This document shows, piece by piece, positions 55,721 to 63,877 of a stretch of DNA of 64,000 nucleotides (position 1 is its first letter; every line of letters starts with the position of its first letter). The notes beneath the pieces are model-generated. The model saw only the letters and a program-made list of their open reading frames with translations. It had not been told where the DNA came from and made no database searches. Position numbers and translations under genes: made by a program. The DNA comes from Bacillota bacterium (GTDB taxonomy: Bacteria > Bacillota > Bacilli > Paenibacillales > UBA4045). The stretch covers positions 241,782 through 305,781 of the forward strand of contig JAEZQY010000001.1 in the NCBI GenBank assembly GCA_023441055.1, read 5' to 3'.

Positions 55721-58153
55721 ATGCGGATGACGACCGCCTATGCGGTCTGCTGGTTGTGCGGACTAGCGACAGCGATGGAACGCTGGGATGGGGAGATCAT
55801 GCTGATCAGCGCAGCAGTGTTCAGTCTCATAGCTGGCAGGTGCTTGCTGCGCGGCGCATATAAGCAGCTAGGTATATGTGCTATGGCTATGTTGCTGGCG
55901 CTTCTATATGGACATTGGCAGGCGCAAACGAACATATCCAGCCTGCCGGAGCATGCGGTTATGACGTTGTCAGGAACAATTAAGAGCACACCACGGCTGG
56001 ACGGCGATCGGCTGCGCTTCGATCTGGCTGTCGAGCAAGCCGAAGGGGAGAAGATCGCCGTCACCATTAAGCTGGCTGATCAGCGCGAGGCCCTGCTAGG
56101 CGGGCAATGGCAAAGAGGCGACCATGCGAGCCTCACCGGCGAATTAGCGGTCGCTTCAGGCGCTCGCAACTTCGGACAATTCGATTATGCGAAGTATCTG
56201 CATCGCCGAGAGATGCATCGCGTCTTCACCGTGGACGGAATCGAGGAGGCCAGCTACATGCCAGCAGCCGGACTGTCACTTAACCGCGCGCTCGGCTGGG
56301 TGGAGAGCTACCGCGCCCGACTGGCACAGCGTGTGGAGCAGCTGTACCCGGAATCGCAATCTGGGTTTATGCAGGGCATGTTAATCGGCGTTCGCGCGGA
56401 TATGCCGCATAATCTGTTCGATCAATTCTCACGACTCGGCCTGACACATATCATTGCGATCTCTGGGCTACATGTCGCTATCGTGATCGGCGGTTTCCTG
56501 CTCCTGCTGCGACTGATGCGCGTTACGCGAGAGAACGCGCTATTCGCGGTTCAATTTCTGATCCCCGCTTACGTGCTGCTCTCGGGTGCCTCGCCATCCG
56601 TCATGCGCGCGGGCATAATGGCAGGGATCGCCGTATATGCGGCGCGCAAGGGCTGGCTGAAGGACGCCATGCAGCTGCTTGCCCTGGCCATTATCATCAT
56701 GACGGTGTGGCAGCCTTTCTATATCTATGATGTCGGATTCCAGCTATCATTCGCGGTTACTGCGGGCTTGATCGGCGGTACGACTTCGATGCGCGCACTT
56801 CTCCCAAGCAGGCCGGGCTGGTTCTACAATGCGCTCTCGGTCACCGTCGTCGCTCAGCTCATCAGCTTCCCGCTGACCATCTACTATTTTAACCAATTCT
56901 CGCTGCTGTCCGCGTTCGCCAACTTGGTGCTGGTCCCCGTCTTCAGCTTTGTTGTATTGCCCGGCGGCTATGTGTCGCTGCTCCTCTCCTACGTCTATCT
57001 GCCACTTGGCGGCGCCGTTGCTGCAGTTATGGACTGGTGCAATCGCATCTGCTTCTGGTTTATCGCGCAGCTGGACGGCATGGTCGGCGCTCTGGTGATC
57101 TGGAAGAGTCCATCGATTGGCATGATCATGCTGTACTATGCGCTGCTCTATCTGCTGGCGGGCGGTATACAGAAGCTGAAGACCGATCCGCTCGGACTGT
57201 TCCCACGTGATCTCAGGCTCGCTAAGCGCGTGCTGACCGGCGCAGCTGCGATGCTCGTCCTGTGGCTCACCTTCAACTATTATGCAGCGATAGGCATACC
57301 TGGCGGCAGCATGGCCTTCTTGGATGTTGGACAGGGGGATGCGATCCTGATACGCACGCCGTCGGGCCGCACTATACTGATCGATGGCGGAGGGACGCTG
57401 CGATTTCAGAAGAGTGGCGAGGAATGGCGGGAGCGCAGCGACCCCTACGAGGTGGGCAAGGATCTGCTCGTGCCGCTGCTGAAGAAACGCGGGATTCGTC
57501 AGATCGATTACTTGATCGTGACCCATGCGGACGCGGATCATATCGGCGGCCTGCCCGCAGTTCTCGCGCACATCCCAGTGAAGCGACTGCTGTTCAACGG
57601 CACGCTGAAGGACAGCGCCCCAGCCCAGCTGCTATTCCAGACCGCGCTCGATCAGCGTATTCCCCTCTATGCGGTCACCGCAGGTGAGAGGCTCCAGGCG
57701 GATAAGCATACGCAATTGGAGTTTCTCTATCCCCTGCCAACAACCGGAGTACCCTACATCTCTGATCAAAATAGTGCCTCAACTGTATTCCTGCTCCACA
57801 TGTATGACAAGCGCTTCCTGTTCACCGGGGATATGGACGCGACTGCTGAGCGCCGCCTGATGGCCGAGCTGGCCCATAAGGAGGGAGCGCGCGTTGATGT
57901 GCTGAAGGTCGCGCATCACGGGAGCAAGTCGTCGACAACGGAGCGGTGGCTTCAATTCTGGCAGCCGCGCTTAGCGGTCATCTCTGTTGGTGCGCGAAAT
58001 GTATACCGGCATCCTAGCCCAGTTGTTATCGATCGCTTGGATGCGGGTGACATTCCGACCTTGCGTACTGATCTGCATGGCGAGATTCAGCTGCGTGTTG
58101 AAGGCGGGAAGCAGCTTCAGTATCGCGTGATGCTGGAGAGTGGGGGGTTATAA
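55721..58153 (+). CDS. comEC: ComEC/Rec2 DNA-uptake channel
   Basis: This 810-aa membrane protein translocates single-stranded DNA during transformation. It has N-terminal hydrophobic segments with an OB-like DUF4131 part (about 1-190). The Competence domain follows, with many membrane helices (about 215-490) including GLTHIIAISGLHVAIVIG and SGASPSVMRAG. The C-terminal metallo-beta-lactamase-like domain (about 515-785) has FLDVGQGDAILI, VTHADADHIGGL and VAHHGSKSSTT. The metal-binding residues of the MBL domain appear intact, so nuclease activity is plausible. ATG 55721 follows GAGGGGGGCTGGGTC. Confidence 0.96.
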   Translation: MRMTTAYAVCWLCGLATAMERWDGEIMLISAAVFSLIAGRCLLRGAYKQLGICAMAMLLALLYGHWQAQTNISSLPEHAVMTLSGTIKSTPRLDGDRLRFDLAVEQAEGEKIAVTIKLADQREALLGGQWQRGDHASLTGELAVASGARNFGQFDYAKYLHRREMHRVFTVDGIEEASYMPAAGLSLNRALGWVESYRARLAQRVEQLYPESQSGFMQGMLIGVRADMPHNLFDQFSRLGLTHIIAISGLHVAIVIGGFLLLLRLMRVTRENALFAVQFLIPAYVLLSGASPSVMRAGIMAGIAVYAARKGWLKDAMQLLALAIIIMTVWQPFYIYDVGFQLSFAVTAGLIGGTTSMRALLPSRPGWFYNALSVTVVAQLISFPLTIYYFNQFSLLSAFANLVLVPVFSFVVLPGGYVSLLLSYVYLPLGGAVAAVMDWCNRICFWFIAQLDGMVGALVIWKSPSIGMIMLYYALLYLLAGGIQKLKTDPLGLFPRDLRLAKRVLTGAAAMLVLWLTFNYYAAIGIPGGSMAFLDVGQGDAILIRTPSGRTILIDGGGTLRFQKSGEEWRERSDPYEVGKDLLVPLLKKRGIRQIDYLIVTHADADHIGGLPAVLAHIPVKRLLFNGTLKDSAPAQLLFQTALDQRIPLYAVTAGERLQADKHTQLEFLYPLPTTGVPYISDQNSASTVFLLHMYDKRFLFTGDMDATAERRLMAELAHKEGARVDVLKVAHHGSKSSTTERWLQFWQPRLAVISVGARNVYRHPSPVVIDRLDAGDIPTLRTDLHGEIQLRVEGGKQLQYRVMLESGGL

Positions 58154-58196
58154 CGTTTGTAACATCATAGAATCTACACTTACATTCGAATTTTAA

Positions 58197-58769
58197 TTAC
58201 TTGTTAACTTGAAACGTATTAAGCACAAGATCGAATTCCTCTGTGGTAACAGGTGGCTGATGAGTATAAAATGCATATTTCTTGGTCCCATCAAAGAAGA
58301 TGGTATTAGGTAGTTCTACGGCAGGCCGATCACCACTATCGCTTCCAATAACATACTTGAATACAATTAAATCACCTTGCTGCGATTCACTTAATGGCTC
58401 AATAAGAGTTTGATCTGCTTCTGTCCCACTTAGTTTTCTTTTGATTTCTGAATCAATCCATGACTTGAGATCTTCCAATGAAATTTCATCAACTGTAAAG
58501 CGAATGATTTTCCCAGAGGTGCTCTCCGATACCGATTTTTCATTTGAAATTTCCCAGGATTTTGGGTATTCAAAATGCCAGCCATCTCCTTGATAATGAT
58601 TGTTTCTGGTGGGAACATCTTTGTTCGTATCAGTAACTTGATCTGTATTTGTGGTGTTATTTGTATTGGGTACATCGATACTGTCGGTGTTATTATTAAT
58701 TACATGACTACAACCTAGTACTAGGCATAAGAGTAATAGATACAATATTTTTATTGTTAGTTTATTCAT
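58197..58769 (-). CDS. Putative lipoprotein of unknown function
   Basis: This 190-aa protein has a lipoprotein signal peptide (lipobox VLGC, Cys20), an Asn/Thr/Asp-rich linker, and a soluble domain (about 60-190) beginning GDGWHFEYPKSWEI. The latter recalls PsbP/DUF-type lipoproteins with a single beta-sheet domain. ATG 58769 follows GTGAGGAT; a GTG at 58784 is also in frame. The gene and its flanks are markedly AT-richer than comEC, suggesting later acquisition. No partner gene is evident. Confidence 0.65.
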   Translation of the reverse strand: MNKLTIKILYLLLLCLVLGCSHVINNNTDSIDVPNTNNTTNTDQVTDTNKDVPTRNNHYQGDGWHFEYPKSWEISNEKSVSESTSGKIIRFTVDEISLEDLKSWIDSEIKRKLSGTEADQTLIEPLSESQQGDLIVFKYVIGSDSGDRPAVELPNTIFFDGTKKYAFYTHQPPVTTEEFDLVLNTFQVNK

Positions 58770-58784
58770 ATATATTATCCTCAC

Positions 58785-59165
58785 ATTTTATGGTGTAGTT
58801 ATAACCTCTGTTCAACTTCCTCCGATCGTGCATTGGTAGTAATCATACTCACATTAGTCTACACCTTGATGCTCGTAAGCCTTGATGTACGTTCGCAATG
58901 TCTTTCACAAAGGCACAGGACGTTCATACATCCGACGCTTTGGAGTCTGTTTCATTCGTTCTTCTAACTGTAGAATGACTTCTTGGTTTTCTATACCGTT
59001 CACAACCATCACTACCCATATTTTGCAAGAACTTCTTCGACGGTAAGGCACTCTATTCCTGCTTTTTCAGGCAGGTAATTCTGTGTGGAAATAATCACTG
59101 TTAATTGAACAATAGCGACAATTTGGATAAATTGCGATAATATAGATTGTATTGGAGTGAGAATT
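58785..59165. other. Intergenic stretch with transposase scar
   Basis: Apart from the IS630-like remnant (58858-59009), these 381 bases show no intact gene. The 68-codon minus-strand frame at 59012-59218 runs into the next gene and has no ribosome site. Confidence 0.5.
58858..59009 (-). pseudogene. Scar of an IS630-family transposase (N-terminal HTH)
   Basis: On the minus strand an open run gives MVVNGIENQEVILQLEERM followed by KQTPKRRMYER and then a stop. In another frame LRTYIKAYEHQGVD follows. The pattern LEERMKxTxxRRMYERY followed by an STYVKAYxEHGID-like segment is typical of the first helix-turn-helix of IS630-type transposases. Only the extreme N-terminal part remains and it is frameshifted. 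The fragment lies within the AT-rich insertion at 58.2-60.5 kb. Confidence 0.45.
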
Positions 59166-60479
59166 ATGCATAAAATCACAAAATCAATAGTAATGATAGC
59201 GTGTTTCGTTGTTGTCACCAGTCTTGCTTATTTCTTCTTCGATTTAGAGACTAAACGAGATGATGAACTTAGACCAGTTACAATATCTACTGCGAAAATA
59301 AATGTACTGGCTATAGTTACCGGTGCCGAACCATTCGAAGTGTATGTGGAGCGATTAAATGAAACATTCGGTCCAGCTTTGCAAAAGAGGTTTCCAGGAT
59401 TGGAAGTGGAATACTTAAAGCCGGATATTGCAGATTTATCCGCGAACAACTATGTTGAAGAACTAGAGAGGGAAATAATAGAGAAAAATATTGATGTTAT
59501 ATACATATCATTTGATCCGTCTGATCGGATAATTTCTAAATTAATAGAAAATCAATTTTTGTATAACTTAAGTACTTTGGTTCAGGATATAAATCAATTT
59601 GGTATGTCGCAAGGTACAATAATGAAGCTGAGTCATAATAATGATCTATATGCCTTAGCAATGACTTTGAACACTGTTGCCCTAGTGTATAATCCGGAAT
59701 TGTTCGATAAATATCAGGTTCAGGTTCCTGTTGATTTTATGACATGGAATGATGTATTTACTCTTGCCCGTCAATTTCCGATAGATGAAGTGGCTGGATT
59801 TTCTACTTATTCGGGAGAACCACTGCCATTGATATTAAGAATGGCAATGACAAATGAAATATCTTTTGTGGATGATGAATTGGGCAAGGCAACGATAAAT
59901 ACACCTGAATGGCGAGAATTAATTAGTTTAGCTATTAACGGATTGAACAACAAATACATAGTATCAGACACATCCAACGAGATGTTCTTCTCAGGTAAAT
60001 CTGCAATGACTCTGATTTCTTATGAAACTCTGATGAATTTGCATAACAGATATAACTCAACTATAGAATGGCTAGCGGTCACTCAGCCAATAAATCCGTT
60101 AAGTGCAGAAGCAACATCCGTATATCCAGCAACCGATGTTTGGGCTATATACGAAAAGAGCGAAGAATCTATAGCTTCCTGGGATTATATTCAATTTATG
60201 AACAGTTTTGATTCAGTCGAGACATGGCATACCATGTACCCGGCAAAATTATTAAGTAATATCGATGTTATGCAAAAGTTTGAGACTGACAGAGTGAGTG
60301 CTTACTACAAACTTCATCCTAGTGATTATAAAGGATCGATGTTGAATCAAGGGCGCTCTCAGCGTTTTTTAGAGATTTTACAAACAGAAATTGGACGTAT
60401 CCAAAGAGGCGAGATCGATATCAATGAGGGATTGAGGAATATGGAGAAGTTAGGTAATGAATTACTACAAGCTAAATGA
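59166..60479 (+). CDS. Orphan extracellular solute-binding protein (ABC family 1)
   Basis: This 437-aa exported protein begins with a basic tip and a hydrophobic segment (SIVMIACFVVVTSLAYFFF). It has no lipobox Cys, so it is membrane-anchored or secreted rather than lipidated, which is unusual for Gram-positive binding proteins. The body matches family-1 sugar-binding proteins, with DVIYISFDPSD, LYALAMTLNTVALVYNPELF, WNDVFTLAR and a C-terminal helical GRIQRGEIDINEGLRNM. No permease or kinase gene accompanies it. ATG 59166 has TTGGAGTGA 8 bases upstream; a GTG at 59157 is in frame. It lies in the AT-rich insertion, and horizontal origin is likely. Confidence 0.8.
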   Translation: MHKITKSIVMIACFVVVTSLAYFFFDLETKRDDELRPVTISTAKINVLAIVTGAEPFEVYVERLNETFGPALQKRFPGLEVEYLKPDIADLSANNYVEELEREIIEKNIDVIYISFDPSDRIISKLIENQFLYNLSTLVQDINQFGMSQGTIMKLSHNNDLYALAMTLNTVALVYNPELFDKYQVQVPVDFMTWNDVFTLARQFPIDEVAGFSTYSGEPLPLILRMAMTNEISFVDDELGKATINTPEWRELISLAINGLNNKYIVSDTSNEMFFSGKSAMTLISYETLMNLHNRYNSTIEWLAVTQPINPLSAEATSVYPATDVWAIYEKSEESIASWDYIQFMNSFDSVETWHTMYPAKLLSNIDVMQKFETDRVSAYYKLHPSDYKGSMLNQGRSQRFLEILQTEIGRIQRGEIDINEGLRNMEKLGNELLQAK

Positions 60480-60497
60480 GATCGCACGATTGAAGAG

Positions 60498-60546
60498 AGA
60501 AGTGGTGGTGCCAGGGCGTTGTTCCTGTACCGCCACTTCTTGTTTT
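60498..60546 (+). terminator. Rho-independent terminator
   Basis: AGAAGTGGTGG pairs with CCGCCACTTCT (one wobble) across a 21-base loop, then TTGTTTTA. It closes the orphan binding-protein gene. Confidence 0.7.
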
Positions 60547-60696
60547 ATGGACGGAGGTTGCTCTCCTTGAAGAAAATTAGGGGTGATCAAATGTACGCAA
60601 TGTACCGTCATTCGCCCCATTCAGGCATGATTAGACACCTGTTTCATTAAATTGTATTGTACGGTAGCATGATTTTCTGATACGCTGGATTTTAAC

Positions 60697-60725
60697 TGCA
60701 ACTTAATTTTAATAAGCACCGTCTA
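60697..60725 (+). promoter_or_regulatory. Probable ECF-type (self-recognised) promoter of the sigma factor gene
   Basis: TGCAAC (60697-60702) and CGTCTA (60720-60725) are 17 bases apart, with a T-rich spacer start. This resembles ECF promoters such as sigma-W sites (TGAAAC, CGTA/CGTC). It lies just upstream of an ECF sigma gene, so autoregulation is likely. Confidence 0.6.
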
Positions 60726-60751
60726 AGAAGGTGCATGAGAGGGGGATCCTA

Positions 60752-61300
60752 GTGGTAGAGCAAGATCTAATCAGATCCGCTCAGGCGGGCGATCGCGACG
60801 CCCTCGTAACCCTACTGCGAGAGATAGAAACCCATGTGTATCGAACGGCTTACTATATTCTCGGGAATGAACAGGATGCGATGGACGCGTCGCAGGAAGC
60901 ACTCATACGTGTATACACGAAGATTAATTCCTATGAAGAGAAGGCGCAATTCAAGACCTGGGTGCAGCGAATCGTTACGAATGTATGTATCGATAAGTTC
61001 CGCCGGGCCAAGCCGACCGTATCCATCGATGAGCATAACATGACCTTCTCGACAGGCAATCACGTTGAGCAGGAAGTAATGTCAGGTTATGTCTCGACAG
61101 ATGTGCGCGCGGCCATAGACAAGCTTCCGGATCACCACCGAGCGGTAGTCGTACTTCGGTATATTCAAGATTTCTCTTATAACGAAATTGCGGATTCTCT
61201 GAATCTTCCGCTTAATACAGTGAAATCCTATTTATTCAGAGCGAGGCAGCAGCTCCAAACGCTGCTTCAAGACTATCAGAAAGGTGGTGTGAGGGAATGA
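60752..61300 (+). CDS. ECF RNA polymerase sigma factor
   Basis: This 182-aa sigma-70 factor of the ECF (group IV) type consists only of region 2 and region 4. Region 2 includes YRTAYYILGNEQDAMDASQE, FKTWVQRIVTNVCIDKFRR. Region 4 includes VVLRYIQDFSYNEIADSLN and TVKSYLFRARQQL. The start GTG 60752 follows GAGAGGGGG; the frame extends to 60731 without a better site. Its stop overlaps the start of the downstream membrane protein gene (ATGA), as with sigma/anti-sigma pairs. The ECF-like promoter upstream suggests it transcribes itself. Its signal is unknown. Confidence 0.93.
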   Translation: MVEQDLIRSAQAGDRDALVTLLREIETHVYRTAYYILGNEQDAMDASQEALIRVYTKINSYEEKAQFKTWVQRIVTNVCIDKFRRAKPTVSIDEHNMTFSTGNHVEQEVMSGYVSTDVRAAIDKLPDHHRAVVVLRYIQDFSYNEIADSLNLPLNTVKSYLFRARQQLQTLLQDYQKGGVRE

Positions 61301-62562
61301 CCGACCAAGAGGTGAATGAATACATGCATCGGTTTCTAGATGATGATCTATCCGAAGATGAAGCTGAGCTGCTCTTAGAGCATTTAAAGCAATCTCCGGT
61401 TAGCGAAGCGATGTTCAACCGATTAGTCCAACTGAACGACGACCTGCAGCAGCTCCCGAAGGTCACACCGCCCATTAGCATCGTAGACGCGATTATCCCG
61501 CAATTAGAACGCGAGGGGCTGTGGGATCAACCAATTGCCGCAGCAGGCGGACAAGAGCTACACGAGAATTGGGCAGGGATGGATGAACCGGGGCGCCGGA
61601 ATATACGAAAGCGTACACGTGACATGATGAAGTGGATCGGTGGCGTAGCGGTTGCTGGTTTAGCGCTGACGGTGTTCGCGACTACGATATTCAATGGCAC
61701 GAATAGCAATCAGTCCGCAGACGAGGCATCGCTGATGCGCGTCAATAACAATAGCGCAATGAGTACTAGCGCTGCGGATATCAGTGAAAGCTCGGGGTTT
61801 GTTGTCATGGATCAATCTGGCGCGGATATGGTGTCCGAACTCGAAGCAGAAGAACCGATGGAGATCATGGACAGCGGGAGCGCCGCAATGGAGGACGATG
61901 GCGGTTTCTCATTCGATTCCAGCGCAATTGGACTGGAGGGCTTGAATCAGGCTGATACTGCTGCACCTAAGTCTAGCGAGCAGCGCTCCGTGTCCGTTTC
62001 TGTAACAAGTAAGTCACAGAACAATAGCCCTGCCCCATCGACTCCAAGCCCCAAGGAAGCAACAGAGGCAGGCGCCGGTGCAAGTGAAGGCGCAAGCGCA
62101 GGTGGGGGAGTTAGTGGCACTGAGGGCGGCCTTGCTGACCAGCCGAAGTCCGACGAACCGATGGAATCACAAATCCAGTCTGTGCCAGATGAGCCAGCCT
62201 TGACTGAGGAACAGCACGATGATCAGACGAAGCTGCAGGGAGAATCCCAGCCTGATACTGAAGCAGCTGATGCGAACGATGCGGATATATTCGTCATTGA
62301 GGAATCGAATCCGAATGCGTTCGTATCCGTTGACAAGGCCTCTATCGCGACAGCGACAGCTGTGACAGGCGGTACGCAGATCGTCGTCACGAACAGAGAC
62401 GGACATGTGCTATATCGTTCCGGAGTGTATGCGGGGGAGATGACTAGTCTGGTATGGTTTGCCGACAGCAAGCAGCTCATGCTGGAGCTCTCGCTCGATG
62501 GCAGCGAGAAGCAAGTGAGGATCGATGTTGCGAATCAGACGGACACCGTATTGTCGGAATAG
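61297..62562 (+). CDS. Membrane-spanning anti-sigma factor without zinc-binding cysteines
   Basis: This 421-aa protein has a cytoplasmic N-terminal helical region (EVNEYMHRFLDDDLSEDEAEL) shaped like the anti-sigma domain. The HxxxCxxC zinc motif is absent: the segment reads EHLKQSPVSEAMF. One membrane segment (MMKWIGGVAVAGLALTVFA, about 110-130) follows, then a long extracytoplasmic Ser/Ala/Glu-rich low-complexity linker (about 140-335) and a small C-terminal beta domain (about 335-421). It overlaps the sigma gene by four bases and is the obvious candidate to hold that factor at the membrane. The C-terminal domain may sense an envelope signal. Confidence 0.8.
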   Translation: MTDQEVNEYMHRFLDDDLSEDEAELLLEHLKQSPVSEAMFNRLVQLNDDLQQLPKVTPPISIVDAIIPQLEREGLWDQPIAAAGGQELHENWAGMDEPGRRNIRKRTRDMMKWIGGVAVAGLALTVFATTIFNGTNSNQSADEASLMRVNNNSAMSTSAADISESSGFVVMDQSGADMVSELEAEEPMEIMDSGSAAMEDDGGFSFDSSAIGLEGLNQADTAAPKSSEQRSVSVSVTSKSQNNSPAPSTPSPKEATEAGAGASEGASAGGGVSGTEGGLADQPKSDEPMESQIQSVPDEPALTEEQHDDQTKLQGESQPDTEAADANDADIFVIEESNPNAFVSVDKASIATATAVTGGTQIVVTNRDGHVLYRSGVYAGEMTSLVWFADSKQLMLELSLDGSEKQVRIDVANQTDTVLSE

Positions 62563-62708
62563 TCCAATCGTTAAGGAAGATGCACAATCTAGCTGTACAT
62601 TGCGTATAGTATACAAACCATGTCATCGACGATGAGCTAGGATCGTCGGATGACCACTCGCAGGGGGTTTCTAGAGCTGCCCTGGTGTGTTGATATAGAT
62701 GTGCATAG

Positions 62709-62754
62709 CGAAGAGGCACCGTTCAATCTCCTTTTGACGGCGCCTCTTCGTTGA
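62709..62754 (+). terminator. Rho-independent terminator of the sigma/anti-sigma operon
   Basis: CGAAGAGGC pairs with GCCTCTTCG with further inner pairing (GTTCAA / TTTGAC). A short T-containing tail follows; it lies 146 bases after the anti-sigma stop. Confidence 0.65.
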
Positions 62755-62795
62755 TATACCATATAGAGGTCATACATGGAATGGAGGCGTTACGA

Positions 62796-63815
62796 GTGGA
62801 TTACCGCGCGGCGGCCAAGGAGATCGGCAAGGGGAATATCAGTCCTGTCTATGTGTGTTACGGTACAGAGCCCTACCTCATGCAGGAGTTCATTACCTAC
62901 TTGACTAATCAATGGATAGAGCCAGCAGACCGGGATTTCGCAGTCAGCAAGTTTGACTTGGCCGAGACTAATGTAGAGCTGGCTATTGAGGATGCGGAGA
63001 CGCCGCCTTTCGTCGGCTCTCGCAAGCTTATTATCGCAAAGGATGCGGTATTCTTCACAGGCGCTAAGGATACCGGTAAGATCGAGCATCGTCTGGATCG
63101 ATTGGTCGATTACTTGAAGTCTCCGACAGACTTCGCAGTGATCGTATTCACGGTGAGCGCAGAGAAGCTGGATGAACGTAAGAAGCTCGTGAAATCGGTT
63201 ATTGAGCGCAAGGGGAATATCCCCTTCCAGGCTATGACTGGCGATGATCTGACCCATTGGGTACGCAGGCAGGCGGACAAGATGAAGGTCAGCTTCGAGG
63301 GTGGCGCAGACCAGATACTCATTCAGAATTGCAACGGCAATCTGCAGGCGATTGCCAATGAGCTGGGTAAGCTCTCGCTCTATGCGGGCGCAGGTCAACT
63401 CGTAACGCGTGATGCCGTTGAGCAGCTTGTCGCGAGGAGCACGGAGCAGAATGTGTTCCTCATGATTGAGGAACTGATTAAGCTGCGCTTGGACAAGGCA
63501 CTCGAAATCTACTATGAGCTGCTCAAGCACAAGGAGGAGCCAATTAAGATACATGCGCTTATGGCGAGGCAATTCCGCAACATGCTTCTGATTAAACAAT
63601 TAAGTAATCAGGGTGTCAGTCAGCAGCAGATGGCCTCACAGCTGTCGCTCCATCCGTATGCAGTGAAGCTGACAGCGGAGCAAGCGAGACGATATGAGAC
63701 AGAGAAGCTGCGCCTAGCGGTAGCCAGATTGGCTGAGGCGGACTACCAGATGAAGACGGGTCAAATCGATAAAGTGCTGGCACTGGAGCTATTCATGCTC
63801 AGATTGGCTGGTTAA
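62796..63815 (+). CDS. holA: DNA polymerase III subunit delta
   Basis: This 339-aa clamp-loader subunit shows the YVCYGTEPYLMQEFI opening, the domain I/II core (FVGSRKLIIAKDA, IVFTVSAEKLDERKKLVK) and domain III (LGKLSLYAGAG, ARQFRNMLLIKQL, LRLAVARLAEADYQMKTG). It opens the beta clamp for loading at replication forks. The start GTG 62796 follows ATGGAGG with 8-base spacing; the frame extends to 62751 within the upstream terminator and is rejected. It occupies the usual position downstream of comEC, but about 4.6 kb further away than in Bacillus. Confidence 0.95.
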   Translation: MDYRAAAKEIGKGNISPVYVCYGTEPYLMQEFITYLTNQWIEPADRDFAVSKFDLAETNVELAIEDAETPPFVGSRKLIIAKDAVFFTGAKDTGKIEHRLDRLVDYLKSPTDFAVIVFTVSAEKLDERKKLVKSVIERKGNIPFQAMTGDDLTHWVRRQADKMKVSFEGGADQILIQNCNGNLQAIANELGKLSLYAGAGQLVTRDAVEQLVARSTEQNVFLMIEELIKLRLDKALEIYYELLKHKEEPIKIHALMARQFRNMLLIKQLSNQGVSQQQMASQLSLHPYAVKLTAEQARRYETEKLRLAVARLAEADYQMKTGQIDKVLALELFMLRLAG

Positions 63816-63841
63816 TCTTAGACAATGGAATCAATGACAAG

Positions 63842-63876
63842 AAGCCCCTTCAACCTGATGGTGAAGGGGCTTAGTT
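63842..63876 (+). terminator. Rho-independent terminator of holA
   Basis: AAGCCCCTTCA pairs with TGAAGGGGCTT in an 11-bp stem with an inner ACC/GGT. The tail is only weakly T-rich. The structured repeat follows at once. Confidence 0.7.
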
Positions 63877-63877
63877 C

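Noticed and set aside
56747..57571. 274-codon minus-strand frame inside comEC
   Set aside because: Antisense shadow. The sense frame has all ComEC motifs.
59012..59218. 68-codon minus-strand frame with a hydrophobic N-terminus
   Set aside because: It overlaps the start of the orphan binding-protein gene, lacks a ribosome site and is AT-rich by composition alone.
62790..63599. 269-codon minus-strand frame inside holA
   Set aside because: Antisense shadow with no ribosome site; holA domain motifs are on the plus strand.
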